A DNA stretch of 64,000 nt from Acidovorax kalamii (lineage in GTDB: Bacteria; Pseudomonadota; Gammaproteobacteria; Burkholderiales; Burkholderiaceae_C): contig NZ_NOIG01000006.1 of assembly GCF_002245625.1 (NCBI RefSeq), positions 1 to 64,000 of the forward strand. Direction: 5' to 3'. A program made the position numbers and the translations under genes. The notes below the pieces were generated by a model. It made no database searches. It was not told where the DNA came from and worked only from the letters and a program-made list of their open reading frames with translations. This document shows positions 22,521-32,414 of the stretch, one piece after another (position 1 is the first letter of the stretch; each line of letters opens with the position of its first letter).

Positions 22521-23695
22521 CGCAGTTTCAGGGTGGACAGGCCAATCAGGCACAGCAGCATGGTGATGATCCAGAAGCGCACGACGACCTGCGTTTCCTT
22601 CCAGCCGCTCTTTTCAAAATGGTGGTGCAGCGGCGCCATCTTCAGCAGACGACGGCCTTCGCCATAGCGCTTCTTGGTGTACTTGAACCAGGTCACCTGC
22701 AGCATCACCGACAGGGCCTCGACCACAAAGATGCCGCCCATGATGGCCAGCACAATCTCTTGCCGCACGATCACGGCGATGGTGCCCAGCGCGCCGCCCA
22801 GCGCCAGCGCGCCCACGTCGCCCATGAACACCTGCGCAGGGTGGGCGTTGAACCACAAAAACGCCAGGCCCGCACCGGCCATGGCGGCGCAGAAGATCAG
22901 CAGCTCGCCCGAGCCCGGGATGTGCGGGAAGAACAGGTACTTGGAGTACACCGCGCTGCCGGTGACATAGGCGAACACGCCCAGGGCCGAGCCCACCATC
23001 ACCACGGGCATGATGGCCAGGCCGTCCAGGCCGTCGGTCAGGTTCACCGCGTTGCTCGAACCCACGATGACAAGGTAGGTCAGGACCACGAAGCCCAGCA
23101 CGCCCAGCGGGTAGCTGATCTCCTTGAAGAACGGCAGCTGCAACCCGGCCTTGGGGGGCAGGTCGAGAGAAAAGCCCGACTGCACCCAGGCCACGAACAG
23201 CTCCCACACCTTGGCGTTGGAGCTTTCAGAAATGCTGAATGCGAGGTACAGCGCAGCGATCAGGCCGATCACCGATTGCCAGAAGTACTTCTCGCGCGAG
23301 CGCATGCCCTCGGGGTCCTTGTTGACCACCTTGCGCCAGTCATCCACCCAGCCGATGGCACCGAATCCGAGCGTGACGATGAGCACGATCCAGACAAAGC
23401 GGTTGGACAGGTCGAACCACAGCAAAGTGGAGATCGCGATCGACAGCAGGATCAGCACGCCGCCCATGGTGGGCGTGCCGCTCTTGGACAGGTGCGACTG
23501 CATCGCATAGCCCCGGATGGGCTGGCCGATCTTGAGCGAAGTGAGGATGCGGATCACCTTGGGGCCCGCCACCAGGCCGATGAGCAGCGCCGTCATGGCC
23601 GCCATCACTGCGCGGAAGGTGAGGTACTGGAACACGCGGAAAAAGCCGAACTCGGGCGACAGCCCTTGCAGCCATTGCGACAGCATCAGCAGCAT
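22517..23695 (-). CDS. mraY: Phospho-MurNAc-pentapeptide translocase MraY
   Basis: Polytopic enzyme making lipid I from UDP-MurNAc-pentapeptide and undecaprenyl phosphate. 392 residues. Hallmarks: [14 protein letters not shown], catalytic-region [27 protein letters not shown] and the histidine-rich loop [13 protein letters not shown]. Normal length and helix pattern. Starts 39 bases after murF and overlaps murD by 4 bases. Confidence 0.99.
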   Translation of the reverse strand: MLLMLSQWLQGLSPEFGFFRVFQYLTFRAVMAAMTALLIGLVAGPKVIRILTSLKIGQPIRGYAMQSHLSKSGTPTMGGVLILLSIAISTLLWFDLSNRFVWIVLIVTLGFGAIGWVDDWRKVVNKDPEGMRSREKYFWQSVIGLIAALYLAFSISESSNAKVWELFVAWVQSGFSLDLPPKAGLQLPFFKEISYPLGVLGFVVLTYLVIVGSSNAVNLTDGLDGLAIMPVVMVGSALGVFAYVTGSAVYSKYLFFPHIPGSGELLIFCAAMAGAGLAFLWFNAHPAQVFMGDVGALALGGALGTIAVIVRQEIVLAIMGGIFVVEALSVMLQVTWFKYTKKRYGEGRRLLKMAPLHHHFEKSGWKETQVVVRFWIITMLLCLIGLSTLKLR

Positions 23696-23734
23696 GCGGC
23701 ACCTCCGGCCAGGGCGGGCACCACGCAGGCAATG

Positions 23735-25198
23735 TCAATGTGTTGCGCCATGGGGTCCCTCCAGTGATTCCATCGTCTTTTGTTGTTGTTCTGTGGGTGG
23801 TGCAGTGGCGGCAACGGCCCCCACCACCTGTTCCATCTTCATGAATCGCGATCCCTTGACCAGCACGCTGCCCACCGTGGGCAGGGCCTGGCGCACCGCA
23901 TCCAGCAGTGCGCCCATCTCGTTGAAATGCCGGGCGCCGCTGCCGTAGGCCGAAGCCGCGTGCACCGACTGCGCACCCAGCGCAAACAGCAGAGGAATAC
24001 CCGCCGAGTGGGCGAGTGCCCCGGCCTCTGCGTGGAACTCCGGCCCCTGGTCGCCCACCTCGCCCATGTCGCCCATCACCAGCAACTGCGGGCCGGGCAG
24101 TTCGGCCAGCACCTCGATGGCGGCGCGCATGGAGTCGGGGTTGGCGTTGTAGGTGTCATCCACCACCGTGACCTCGCGGCCCGCCACCGCCACGCTGAAC
24201 GCGCGCGAGCGGCCCTTGACCGGCGTGAAGTCGCGCAGCCCCTGGGCGATGGCGGCCAGCGGTGCGCCCGCGGCCAGCGCGCAGGCGGTGGCGGCCAGGG
24301 CGTTGGTCACGTTGTGGCGGCCGGCAATGTGCAGGCGGGTGGCGACTTCACCCCGGGGCGTGGCAATGGCCACCGCCCAGGCGCCACGCTCCCAGACCGC
24401 GCGCGCGCAGCGGACATCGCCGCCCTCGCCAAACGTGAGTGCGCGGCGGCCCGGCTGCGCCAATGCCAGCGACTGCCACAGGCCCGTGTAGGCATCGCCC
24501 GCCGGGAACACCGCCACGCCATCGGCGGGCAGGCTGGCAAACACCGAGCCGTTCTCGCGTGCCACGGCCTCGACGGTGTGCATGAACTCCAGATGCTCGC
24601 GCTGAGCGTTGTTGACCAGTGCCACCGTGGGCCGCGCCATGGCCGCGAGCTGGGCAATTTCGCCCGGGTGGTTCATGCCCATCTCGATCACGGCGGCGCG
24701 GTGTACGGGAGTGAGGCGCAGCAGCATCAGCGGCACGCCAATGTCGTTGTTGAAATTGCCCTGGGTGGCAAAGGCTGCCTCGCCCTGCCAGGCGCGCAGG
24801 ATGAACGCAATCATCTGCGTCACCGTGGTCTTGCCGTTGCTGCCCGTCACACCGATCAGTGGCAGGTTGAACTGCGCGCGCCAGCCCGTGGCCAGCGCCC
24901 CCAGGGCGGCCAGGCTGTCGGGCACCTCAATGCCCGGCAGGCCCGCTGCCGCGAGGCCGCCATGGGCAATGGCCGCTGCAGCGCCCCCGGCGCGTGCATC
25001 GGCCAGGAAGGCATTGGCGTCAAAGCGCTCGCCCTTGAGCGCCACGAACAAATCGCCCGGCTGCAGGGTGCGCGTGTCGGTGTGCACGCGGGCCAGGGCC
25101 GTGGCGCCCTCGCCCACCAGGCGCGCGGCAGGGGTCTGCGGCTGCAGCAGCGCCAGGGCTTGTTGCAGGGTGAGCATGGTGCCGGGGGTGGCGCTCAT
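23735..25198 (-). CDS. murF: UDP-MurNAc-tripeptide--D-alanyl-D-alanine ligase MurF
   Basis: Adds the D-Ala-D-Ala made by Ddl. 487 residues. ATP loop GVTGSNGKTTVTQM, IEMGMNHPGEIAQL, VVDDTYNANPDSM and GDMGEVGDQG are all typical. ATG 25198 overlaps the murE stop by 4 bases; an internal ATG (MLTLQQAL) is possible but not coupled. The C terminus ends in a Gln/Gly/His tail. Confidence 0.98.
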   Translation of the reverse strand: MSATPGTMLTLQQALALLQPQTPAARLVGEGATALARVHTDTRTLQPGDLFVALKGERFDANAFLADARAGGAAAAIAHGGLAAAGLPGIEVPDSLAALGALATGWRAQFNLPLIGVTGSNGKTTVTQMIAFILRAWQGEAAFATQGNFNNDIGVPLMLLRLTPVHRAAVIEMGMNHPGEIAQLAAMARPTVALVNNAQREHLEFMHTVEAVARENGSVFASLPADGVAVFPAGDAYTGLWQSLALAQPGRRALTFGEGGDVRCARAVWERGAWAVAIATPRGEVATRLHIAGRHNVTNALAATACALAAGAPLAAIAQGLRDFTPVKGRSRAFSVAVAGREVTVVDDTYNANPDSMRAAIEVLAELPGPQLLVMGDMGEVGDQGPEFHAEAGALAHSAGIPLLFALGAQSVHAASAYGSGARHFNEMGALLDAVRQALPTVGSVLVKGSRFMKMEQVVGAVAATAPPTEQQQKTMESLEGPHGATH

Positions 25199-26706
25199 GG
25201 GCGGGCTCCTCGGGCCTGCAGCGCACCAAGCGCATGGGCCATGTCGGAGAACGGCTGGTGCACACCCGCCGTCTCCTGGGTGTTTTCATGACCCTTGCCA
25301 GCAATCAGCACCACATCGGCAGGCGCGGCGGCGGCCACGGCCAGGGCGATGGCGGCAGCGCGGTCGGGCTCGGCCTGCACAGCGGTGCTGGCAATGGTGC
25401 CTTGCAGGATCTGGTGCAGGATGGCGGCGGGGTCTTCGCTGCGCGGGTTGTCGCTGGTCACGACCACCTGGTCGGCCTGCTGCTGCGCCACGGCGCCCAT
25501 CAGCGGACGCTTGCCCGCATCGCGGTCGCCACCACAGCCAAAAACGCACCACAGCTGCCCGCCACGCTCGGCAGCGATGGGGCGCAAAGCTTGCAGGGCC
25601 TTTTCCAGGGCATCGGGCGTGTGGGCGTAGTCCACAGCCACCAGGGGCTGGCCGCTCTGGTGGATCTGCTCCATGCGGCCCGGCACAGGCGAGAGCTGGG
25701 CGCAGGCGTACAGCGCGTGCTCCAGCGGCACGCCCAGCGCGCGCAGCCCGGCAAGCACGCCCAGCAGGTTGGAAACGTTGTACAGCCCGATCACGCGCGT
25801 CTGCAGCACATGCGCCTGCACGCCTTCGGCCACGGTGAAGCGCAGGCCACCATCGCCCATGCCGATGTCGCGCGCCGCCAGCCGGGCAGGGCCGGTGATG
25901 GAAACACTCCACAGATCCAGGTTGCGCCCGGCGAGCGCGGTGTGCAGCTCGGCCCCGCGTGCATCGTCGATGTTGACCACGGCGGCCTGCAGGCCCGGCC
26001 AGTCGAACAGCATGCTCTTGGCCTGCCAGTAGGCGGCCATGCCCGCGTGGTAGTCCAGGTGGTCCTGCGTGAAGTTGGTGAACAACGCCACCCGGATGCG
26101 GGTGCCCACCATCCGGTGTTCGGCGAGACCAATGGACGAGGCCTCGATGGCGCAGGCGCCACGGCCCGCATCGGCAAACTGGCGGAACGCGCGCTGCAGG
26201 CGGACCGGGTCGGGCGTGGTCATGCCCGTGCTGGTGAGCGCTGGGGGCGTTCCCATGCCCAAAGTGCCTACCAGCGCGCAACCACCTTGTCCGAATAGCT
26301 CATTTTTCGATAGCACATTGAGGGCTTCAGCCAGCCACCAGCTGGTGCTGGTCTTGCCGTTGGTACCCGTCACGGCGAGCACGTCCAGGCTCTGCGTGGG
26401 GTGCTCGAACCAGTCGGCGGCAATGAGGCCCGTGGCGGCCTTCAGCCCGTGCAGTGCGGCAACGGGCAACCCCGCCAGCGCAAATGCTTCGGCACCTTCG
26501 TGCTCCACCAGACAGGCCACGGCCCCGCGTGCCAGCGCATCGCCAATGTGCGCGCGGCCGTCGGTGGCGGCACCGGGCCAGGCGATGAAACCATCGCCCG
26601 GGCGGATCTGGCGGCTGTCGGTCTGCAGCGTGCCCGTGACACGCTCGCGCAGCCAGGCCACGGCGTCGTGCACCGAGGTGAGCAGGGGCAGTGGTGTGGC
26701 CGTCAC
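25195..26706 (-). CDS. murE: UDP-MurNAc-L-Ala-D-Glu--meso-diaminopimelate ligase MurE
   Basis: Adds meso-diaminopimelate to the stem peptide. I use the GTG at 26706, which overlaps the ftsI TGA (GTGA) and has GGAGGAG just upstream; 503 residues results. The same frame is open far upstream only because it shadows ftsI. Motifs: AVTGTNGKTSTSW, NFTQDHLDYHAG, VDYAHTPDALEKAL and the DAP-specificity DNPRSEDP. The segment SKNELFGQGGCALVG near residue 140 looks like a probable family 1 repeat insertion. Confidence 0.97.
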   Translation of the reverse strand: MTATPLPLLTSVHDAVAWLRERVTGTLQTDSRQIRPGDGFIAWPGAATDGRAHIGDALARGAVACLVEHEGAEAFALAGLPVAALHGLKAATGLIAADWFEHPTQSLDVLAVTGTNGKTSTSWWLAEALNVLSKNELFGQGGCALVGTLGMGTPPALTSTGMTTPDPVRLQRAFRQFADAGRGACAIEASSIGLAEHRMVGTRIRVALFTNFTQDHLDYHAGMAAYWQAKSMLFDWPGLQAAVVNIDDARGAELHTALAGRNLDLWSVSITGPARLAARDIGMGDGGLRFTVAEGVQAHVLQTRVIGLYNVSNLLGVLAGLRALGVPLEHALYACAQLSPVPGRMEQIHQSGQPLVAVDYAHTPDALEKALQALRPIAAERGGQLWCVFGCGGDRDAGKRPLMGAVAQQQADQVVVTSDNPRSEDPAAILHQILQGTIASTAVQAEPDRAAAIALAVAAAAPADVVLIAGKGHENTQETAGVHQPFSDMAHALGALQARGARP

Positions 26707-28448
26707 AGCGACTCCTCCACCGCGTTGGCCACAATCTGCGGCTTGACGGCCATGTCGGGCTGCACGCCCATCATGCGCAGTGTCTGCTGCACCACTTCGC
26801 TGAACACCGGCGCGGCCACGGCGCCGCCGTAGTACACGCCGTTGCTGGGCTCGTCGATCATCACGGCCACCACGATGCGCGGCTTGTCGATGGGCGCCAT
26901 GCCGGTGAACCAGGCGCGGTACTTGCCCACGGCGTAGTTCTTGCCGACCTGCTTGCGTGCCGTGCCCGACTTGCCGCCCACGGAGTAGCCCACGGTCTGC
27001 GCCTTCTGGCCCGTGCCGCCCGGGCCTGCGGCCATCTGCAGCATCTTGCGCACCTGGTCGGCCGTGCGTTCGGAGAACACGGGCACGCCCACGGCAGGCT
27101 GCTCGGACTTGAGCATGGTCGCGGGGATCACGCGTCCACTGTTGGCGAACACGGTGTACGAACGCGCCATCTGGAACAGGCTGGCCGACAGGCCGTAGCC
27201 ATAGGACATGGTGGCCTGCTCCACCGGGCGCCAGGTTTTGTACGGGCGCAGGCGCCCGCTGACCGCACCGGGGAAGTCGATCTGCGGCTTCTGGCCAAAA
27301 CCTGCGGCCGAGAAGGTCTCCCACATCTCGCGCGCGGGCATCTGCATGGCGAGCTTGGTGGTGCCCACGTTGCTGGATTTCTGGATCACGCCTTCCACCG
27401 TGAGCACGCCGTAGTTGTGCGTGTCCGAAATGGTGGAGCCCGTGATGTTGATGCGGCCGGGCGTGGTGTCCACCACGGTCTCGGGCCGCACCCGGCCGCT
27501 TTCGAGCGCCAGGCCGATGGTGATGGGCTTCATGGTCGAGCCCGGCTCGAAGGTGTCGGTGAGCGCACGGTTGCGCAGCTGCTCGCCGGTCAGGTTCTGG
27601 CGCTTGTCGGGCACGTAGCTGGGGTAGTTGGCCAGTGCCAGCACCTCGCCCGTGTGGGCATCGAGCACCACCACGCTGCCGGCCTTGGCCTTGTGCGCCG
27701 TGACCTGGTCGCGCAGCTTCTGGTACGCAAAGAACTGCACCTTGCTGTCGATGGACAGCTGCATGTCCCTGCCGTCCACCGGCGGCACAGTCTCGCCCAC
27801 GCCCTCGACCACGCGGCCCAGGCGGTCCTTGATCACCCGGCGCGAGCCCGGCTTGCCCGCCAAGTCCTTGTTGAAGGCCAGCTCCATGCCTTCCTGGCCA
27901 TGGTCTTCCACGTTGGTGAAACCCACCACGTGGGCAGCGGCCTCGCCCTCGGGGTACTGGCGCTTGTATTCCTTGCGCTGGTAGATGCCCTTGATGTCGA
28001 GCTTGGCGATCTGCTGGCCCACGTCCCAGTCGAGCTGGCGTTTGACCCAGACGAAGGTCTTGTCCTCGTCGGCCAGCTTTTTCATCAGCTCGGCCTGGGG
28101 CATGTCGAGCAGCTTGGCCAGCTGCTTGAGCTTGGCGCGCACCTCGGGCTTGTCCTGGTCTACATCCTCGGGGATGGCCCAGATGCTGGCCGCCGGTACG
28201 CTGGACGCCAGGATCAGGCCGTTGCGATCCAGGATCTTGCCGCGGTTGGCGGGCAGCTCCAGCGTGCGGGCAAACCGCACCTCGCCCTGGCGCTGGAAGA
28301 AGGCATTGCCGAACACCTGCACATAGGCCGCACGCGCGCCCAGGCCCACAAAGCCCAGCGCGATCATCGCCACGATGAACTTGCTGCGCCAGACAGGTGT
28401 CTTGCTGGCCAGCAGGGGGCTTGCGGTGTAGACCACGCTGCGGCTCAT
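26703..28448 (-). CDS. ftsI: Septal penicillin-binding protein 3 (FtsI)
   Basis: Division-specific class B PBP and transpeptidase partner of FtsW. 581 residues. A membrane helix at about 22-44, the PBP dimerisation domain, then the transpeptidase with S-T-M-K (GSTMKPITIG), SSN (QKSSNVGTTKLA) and KSGT (GGKSGTARK). Starts with a 4-base overlap on ftsL and ends overlapping the GTG of murE. Confidence 0.99.
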   Translation of the reverse strand: MSRSVVYTASPLLASKTPVWRSKFIVAMIALGFVGLGARAAYVQVFGNAFFQRQGEVRFARTLELPANRGKILDRNGLILASSVPAASIWAIPEDVDQDKPEVRAKLKQLAKLLDMPQAELMKKLADEDKTFVWVKRQLDWDVGQQIAKLDIKGIYQRKEYKRQYPEGEAAAHVVGFTNVEDHGQEGMELAFNKDLAGKPGSRRVIKDRLGRVVEGVGETVPPVDGRDMQLSIDSKVQFFAYQKLRDQVTAHKAKAGSVVVLDAHTGEVLALANYPSYVPDKRQNLTGEQLRNRALTDTFEPGSTMKPITIGLALESGRVRPETVVDTTPGRINITGSTISDTHNYGVLTVEGVIQKSSNVGTTKLAMQMPAREMWETFSAAGFGQKPQIDFPGAVSGRLRPYKTWRPVEQATMSYGYGLSASLFQMARSYTVFANSGRVIPATMLKSEQPAVGVPVFSERTADQVRKMLQMAAGPGGTGQKAQTVGYSVGGKSGTARKQVGKNYAVGKYRAWFTGMAPIDKPRIVVAVMIDEPSNGVYYGGAVAAPVFSEVVQQTLRMMGVQPDMAVKPQIVANAVEESL

Positions 28449-28765
28449 GGCTGTGCACTCCCGGGCTGCGCCGCCGCGCTGGCCGCCGCGACCGCCGCAC
28501 CCTGCGGGTCGGACACGTACTGCGTGATGGCCGGAGTGGCCGTGCGCATTTTCAGCTGGTCGCGGGCAATCTTCTCCACGCGCAGCGGCGTGGCCTGCGC
28601 ACGTTTTTCCACCTGCAGGCGCTGGTGCTCGGTTTCCAGGCGGCGCGCCTCGGCAATCGCGCGGTCCAGTTCGGTGAACAGGCGGCGCGACTCGTACTGG
28701 GTGTGTACCAGATAGATGGCACTGGCCAGCACGGCCAGCAACAGGACGAGGTTGAGCCGGGTCAT
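28445..28765 (-). CDS. ftsL: Cell division protein FtsL
   Basis: Small bitopic divisome protein that complexes with FtsB and FtsQ. 106 residues from ATG 28765, one base after the rsmH stop. N-terminal membrane helix (about 4-20), then a coiled coil about 25-60 rich in E/R/L (LFTELDRAIAEARRLETEHQRLQ), an IARDQLKM segment, and an Ala-rich tail. Identified by size, topology and fixed position between rsmH and ftsI. Confidence 0.95.
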   Translation of the reverse strand: MTRLNLVLLLAVLASAIYLVHTQYESRRLFTELDRAIAEARRLETEHQRLQVEKRAQATPLRVEKIARDQLKMRTATPAITQYVSDPQGAAVAAASAAAQPGSAQP

Positions 28766-28766
28766 A

Positions 28767-29696
28767 TCAGACGGTGGCAGTGCGTTCGGCCACGCGCATG
28801 ATCGCGCTGCGTGCGCGGGGGTTCGCCTCAACCTCGGCGGCAGAGGGCTTGATGCGGTCCAGCGCCACGAGCTTCATGGCCTGCGGCTTGGCAAAAGGCG
28901 CACGGCGGTCGTACACCTCCTTGGAGTGCTTGGCGATGAACTGCTTGACGATGCGGTCCTCGAGCGAGTGAAAGCTGATCACCACCAGGCGCCCGCCGGG
29001 CTGCAGCACCGAGAGGCTGGCTTCTAGCGCCTGTTGCAACTCTTCAAGCTCGGCGTTGATGAAAATCCGAAGAGCTTGAAATGTGCGCGTTGCAGGGTTC
29101 TGGCCCGGCTCGCGGGTTTTGACCGCGCCAGCCACGAGATCGGCCAGTTCGGCGGTGGTTGCAAGAGGGCCCCGCTCTTCGCGCCGAGCAACAATCGCCT
29201 TTGCAATGGGGCCAGCAAACCGTTCTTCACCGTAGTCACGTATCACCTCCGCAATCTGACCGACTTCGGCCGTGGCCAACCAATCGGCCACGCTTTCGCC
29301 GCGCGTGGTGTCCATGCGCATGTCCAGCGGGCCGTCAAAACGGAAACTGAAGCCCCTCTCGGGGCTGTCGATCTGGGGCGAACTCACGCCCAGGTCCATC
29401 AGCACGCCAGCGGCGCTTGCGGGCGGCAAATCGGCCAGATGGCGAAAACCCTCGTGCCGAATGGAAAAACGCGCATCGGTGATGCGCGTTGCTTCGGCGA
29501 TGGCTTCGGGGTCCTTGTCAAACGCGACAAGACGCCCTTGGGGGCCCAGCCGCAGCAGGATGCGCCGCGAGTGCCCTCCCCGCCCGAAGGTGCCGTCCAC
29601 CCAGGTTCCCGCAGGCTCGGGGCCCGCGCCGCCCAGCAGGGCGTCCACGGCTTCTTCGAGCAGGACGGTGGTGTGTTGCAAAGGAGTGGATGTCAT
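28767..29696 (-). CDS. rsmH: 16S rRNA m4C1402 methyltransferase RsmH
   Basis: Methylates C1402 in the ribosomal P site using SAM. 309 residues from ATG 29696, which begins [17 protein letters not shown], 2 bases past the mraZ stop. SAM motif [44 protein letters not shown] and the C-terminal [16 protein letters not shown] are diagnostic. Upstream open frame to 29975 only shadows mraZ. Confidence 0.98.
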   Translation of the reverse strand: MTSTPLQHTTVLLEEAVDALLGGAGPEPAGTWVDGTFGRGGHSRRILLRLGPQGRLVAFDKDPEAIAEATRITDARFSIRHEGFRHLADLPPASAAGVLMDLGVSSPQIDSPERGFSFRFDGPLDMRMDTTRGESVADWLATAEVGQIAEVIRDYGEERFAGPIAKAIVARREERGPLATTAELADLVAGAVKTREPGQNPATRTFQALRIFINAELEELQQALEASLSVLQPGGRLVVISFHSLEDRIVKQFIAKHSKEVYDRRAPFAKPQAMKLVALDRIKPSAAEVEANPRARSAIMRVAERTATV

Positions 29697-29698
29697 GG

Positions 29699-30127
29699 TC
29701 AGAAGGAGAAGTCCTTGAAGACATCCGGCATCTCGCCCTGCATTGCCTTGGCCTCCTGCTCGTCGTAGGTGGCCTTGTCCCAGAGTTCGAAGTGGTTGCC
29801 CATGCCCAGCAGCATGGTGTCCTTGGAAATACCGGCTGCCTCGCGCAGCTCGGGCGAAATCAGCACGCGGCCGGTGGCGTCCATCTCCACGTCCATCGCA
29901 TTGCCCAGAAAGATGCGCTTCCACCACTGGGCGGACATGGGCAATTGGGCAATGCGCTCGCGGAACTTCTCCCACTCAGGGCGGGGGAACACCATCAGGC
30001 AGCCATGCGGGTGTTTGGTGATCGTGAGCTGGCCCGCTGCGGTGGCCGCGAGCACGTCACGATGCCGGGTCGGCACGGACAGCCGACCCTTCGCATCGAG
30101 ACTTAGCGACGAGGCACCTTGAAACAC
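29699..30127 (-). CDS. mraZ: Transcriptional regulator MraZ
   Basis: DNA-binding repressor of the dcw operon with two AbrB-like SpoVT folds. From GTG 30127 it is 142 residues, a normal MraZ length, beginning [23 protein letters not shown]; the second repeat contains [26 protein letters not shown] lies near the GTG. The frame is open to an ATG at 30196, but that start would fall among the operator boxes and give a non-homologous N terminus. First gene of the cluster; likely controls itself through the boxes at 30183-30217. Confidence 0.95.
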   Translation of the reverse strand: MFQGASSLSLDAKGRLSVPTRHRDVLAATAAGQLTITKHPHGCLMVFPRPEWEKFRERIAQLPMSAQWWKRIFLGNAMDVEMDATGRVLISPELREAAGISKDTMLLGMGNHFELWDKATYDEQEAKAMQGEMPDVFKDFSF

Positions 30128-30182
30128 GGACAGATTCCCAGTTTGGTTTTGCGCCTCGCAGGCCCGGGAGCGGACTTTGAGG

Positions 30183-30217
30183 GCACTTTTCACCACTTAA
30201 TTGCACTTTTTTGCACT
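30183..30217 (-). promoter_or_regulatory. Four MraZ operator boxes
   Basis: Four direct copies of AGTGC/AGTGG (minus strand) at an exact 10-base period: top-strand GCACT or CCACT at 30183, 30193, 30203 and 30213. They fit the known MraZ mode of reading short GTG-containing repeats spaced one helical turn. The distal box overlaps the -10 hexamer. Confidence 0.85.
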
Positions 30218-30242
30218 GTAGCAGGAAAAGCACACCGAACAA
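30215..30242 (-). promoter_or_regulatory. Predicted sigma-70 promoter of the mraZ/dcw operon
   Basis: Minus strand TTGTTC (-35, 30237-30242), 16-base spacer, TACAGT (-10, 30215-30220). The -10 shares bases with the first MraZ box, so binding there would block initiation. The start would be near 30208. Confidence 0.65.
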
Positions 30243-30379
30243 GAGGGTGTCCACCAAACTTTGGTAATGAAATCAACAACTTAGGCGCGACTTTGCAGCC
30301 CAAAAAGAGCCAAAAGTTGTTGAAAAAGAAGAACTTACGGAAGCCTATGAAAGTGACCTCTCAAGGCTGGGCCGTATCG

Positions 30380-31705
30380 TCACAGGATGTAGCGCGACAG
30401 GTCTTCGTCCTGGCTCAGGGTCTGCAGGCGGGCATCCACGTAAGCCGCATCCACGGTCACCGTCTGCCCCGACAGGCGCGCCGCATCAAAACTGACCTCG
30501 TCAAGCAAGCGCTCCATGACGGTGGACAGCCGGCGCGCACCGATGTTTTCGGTGCGCTCGTTCACCTCGAAGGCAATGTGTGCGAGGCGGGTGATGCCTT
30601 CGGGCGCAAACTCCAGCGTGACTCCCTCGGTGGCCAGCAACGCCTGGTACTGCTTGACCAGCGAGGCATGGGTCTGCGTGAGGATGGCCTCGAAGTCCTG
30701 GACCGACAACGACTCCAGCTCCACACGGATCGGGAAACGCCCCTGCAGCTCCGGGATCAGGTCGCTGGGCTTGGACAGGTGGAACGCGCCCGAGGCGATG
30801 AACAGGATGTGGTCCGTCTTGATCATGCCGTACTTGGTGGAGACCGTGGTGCCCTCCACCAGCGGCAGCAGGTCGCGCTGCACTCCCTGGCGGGACACGT
30901 CCGCGCCGCTGCTTTCCTGCCGCGCGGCCACCTTATCGATTTCGTCGATGAAGACAATCCCGTTCTGCTCCGCGTTTGCCACCGCGCGGGTCTTGATCTC
31001 TTCCTCATTCACGAGCTTGGCAGCCTCTTCGTCGGTGAGCAGCTTCAGCGCTTCCGCGATCTTGAGCTTGCGCGCGCGGCGCCGGTCCTGGCCCAGCTGG
31101 CTGAACATGCCGCGCAGCTGCTCGGTCATTTCTTCCATGCCCTGTGGACCCATGATCTCCAGCGGCGCGCGGGCCTCGGCCACATCGATCTCGATCTCCT
31201 TGTCGTTCAAGACACCTTCGCGCAGCTTCTTGCGGAACACCTGCCGGGCGGTGCTGTCGGCCGCAGGCTCGGTGCCCGTGGCGGCACGGGCGGGCGGGAT
31301 GAGCACGTCCAGGATGCGCTCCTCGGCGGCGTCTTCGGCGCGCATGCGCACCTTCTTCATCTCCGCCTCGCGCGTCTGCTTGACGGCCATTTCGGCCAGG
31401 TCGCGGATGATGGAATCCACGTCCTTGCCCACATAGCCCACCTCGGTGAACTTGGTGGCCTCGACCTTTATGAAGGGCGCATCGGCCAGCCGCGCCAGGC
31501 GCCGCGCGATCTCGGTCTTGCCCACGCCGGTGGGGCCGATCATGAGAATGTTCTTGGGCGTGATCTCGTGGCGCAGGCTGCCTTCGACCTGCTGGCGGCG
31601 CCAACGGTTGCGCAGCGCAATGGCCACGGCGCGCTTGGCGCTGGCCTGGCCCACGATGTGGTGGTCGAGTTCGGAGACGATTTCCTGGGGGGTCATGGAG
31701 GACAT
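30380..31705 (-). CDS. hslU: HslU ATPase subunit of the HslUV protease
   Basis: AAA+ unfoldase that feeds substrates to HslV. 441 residues. N-terminal [16 protein letters not shown], Walker [17 protein letters not shown], the pore-loop [11 protein letters not shown] (GYVG), the I domain at about 110-230, Walker [10 protein letters not shown], and the C-terminal DLSRYIL that docks into HslV. ATG 31705 chosen; an ATG three codons later is possible. Separated from hslV by 98 bases containing a family 1 repeat. Confidence 0.98.
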   Translation of the reverse strand: MSSMTPQEIVSELDHHIVGQASAKRAVAIALRNRWRRQQVEGSLRHEITPKNILMIGPTGVGKTEIARRLARLADAPFIKVEATKFTEVGYVGKDVDSIIRDLAEMAVKQTREAEMKKVRMRAEDAAEERILDVLIPPARAATGTEPAADSTARQVFRKKLREGVLNDKEIEIDVAEARAPLEIMGPQGMEEMTEQLRGMFSQLGQDRRRARKLKIAEALKLLTDEEAAKLVNEEEIKTRAVANAEQNGIVFIDEIDKVAARQESSGADVSRQGVQRDLLPLVEGTTVSTKYGMIKTDHILFIASGAFHLSKPSDLIPELQGRFPIRVELESLSVQDFEAILTQTHASLVKQYQALLATEGVTLEFAPEGITRLAHIAFEVNERTENIGARRLSTVMERLLDEVSFDAARLSGQTVTVDAAYVDARLQTLSQDEDLSRYIL

Positions 31706-31730
31706 GCGGTGCCTGCCTTCAAATTCAAAG

Positions 31731-31783
31731 CAAAATCAGCCGTCTGCGCTCAATGGATAAGCGCAAGCAGCTATCAAAATGTG
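31731..31783 (-). repeat. Family 1 dispersed repeat between hslV and hslU
   Basis: Minus strand reads CATTTTGATAGCTGCTTGCGC, then ATTGAGCGCAGACGG and CTGATTTTG, matching the family's GATAGCTGC and AGCGC blocks. It fills most of the spacer in the operon. Confidence 0.8.
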
Positions 31784-31803
31784 AGTAAACGCACCTCGCC
31801 GCC

Positions 31804-32367
31804 TTACAGCGTCTCGATGGTGTGGTTCATGTTGGTATAGATGCAGAGTTCGCCCGCGATTTCGAGCGACTTCTTCACGATCTCCTGCGCGGACAGATCT
31901 GTGTTCACCAGCAGCGCCTTGGCAGCCGAATGCGCGTAGGCGCCGCCCGAACCGATGGCCACGATGCCCTGCTCGGGCTCCAGCACGTCGCCATTGCCGG
32001 TGATGATGAGCGAGGCGCTCGCGTCGGCCACGGCCAGCATGGCTTCGAGACGGCGCAGCACACGGTCGGTGCGCCAGTCCTTGGTGAGTTCGATGGCCGC
32101 GCGCGTCAGGTGGCCCTGGTGCTTTTCCAGCTTGGCTTCAAACCGCTCGAACAGCGTGAAGGCATCGGCCGTGGCCCCCGCAAAACCCGCCAGCACCTTG
32201 CCGTGATAGAGCTTGCGCACCTTGCGCGCCGTGCCCTTGACCACGATGTTGCCCAGGGTGACCTGGCCGTCGCCGCCAATGGCGACCTGGATGCCTGTGG
32301 GCGTCTGGCGGCGCACACTGAGGATGGTGGTGCCGTGGAACACCGGGGATTCGCTGTGATTTTCCAT
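31804..32367 (-). CDS. hslV: HslV peptidase subunit
   Basis: Proteasome-like threonine peptidase. 187 residues from ATG 32367. A 12-residue propeptide ([12 protein letters not shown]) precedes the nucleophile threonine in TTILSVRR, a longer leader than in enterobacteria. Also [17 protein letters not shown] and the late [18 protein letters not shown]. Encoded before hslU and after the STAS-like gene on the same strand. Confidence 0.97.
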   Translation of the reverse strand: MENHSESPVFHGTTILSVRRQTPTGIQVAIGGDGQVTLGNIVVKGTARKVRKLYHGKVLAGFAGATADAFTLFERFEAKLEKHQGHLTRAAIELTKDWRTDRVLRRLEAMLAVADASASLIITGNGDVLEPEQGIVAIGSGGAYAHSAAKALLVNTDLSAQEIVKKSLEIAGELCIYTNMNHTIETL

Positions 32368-32414
32368 AGCCGCGCAAGTGGGGGCACGGCCACCGTTTGC
32401 AAGCCAGCAGCCCG

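Noticed and set aside
26707..28500. A very long minus-strand frame reading from 28500 into murE (1101 codons)
   Set aside because: The first two thirds is an out-of-frame shadow of ftsI; real murE begins at the GTG overlapping the ftsI stop.
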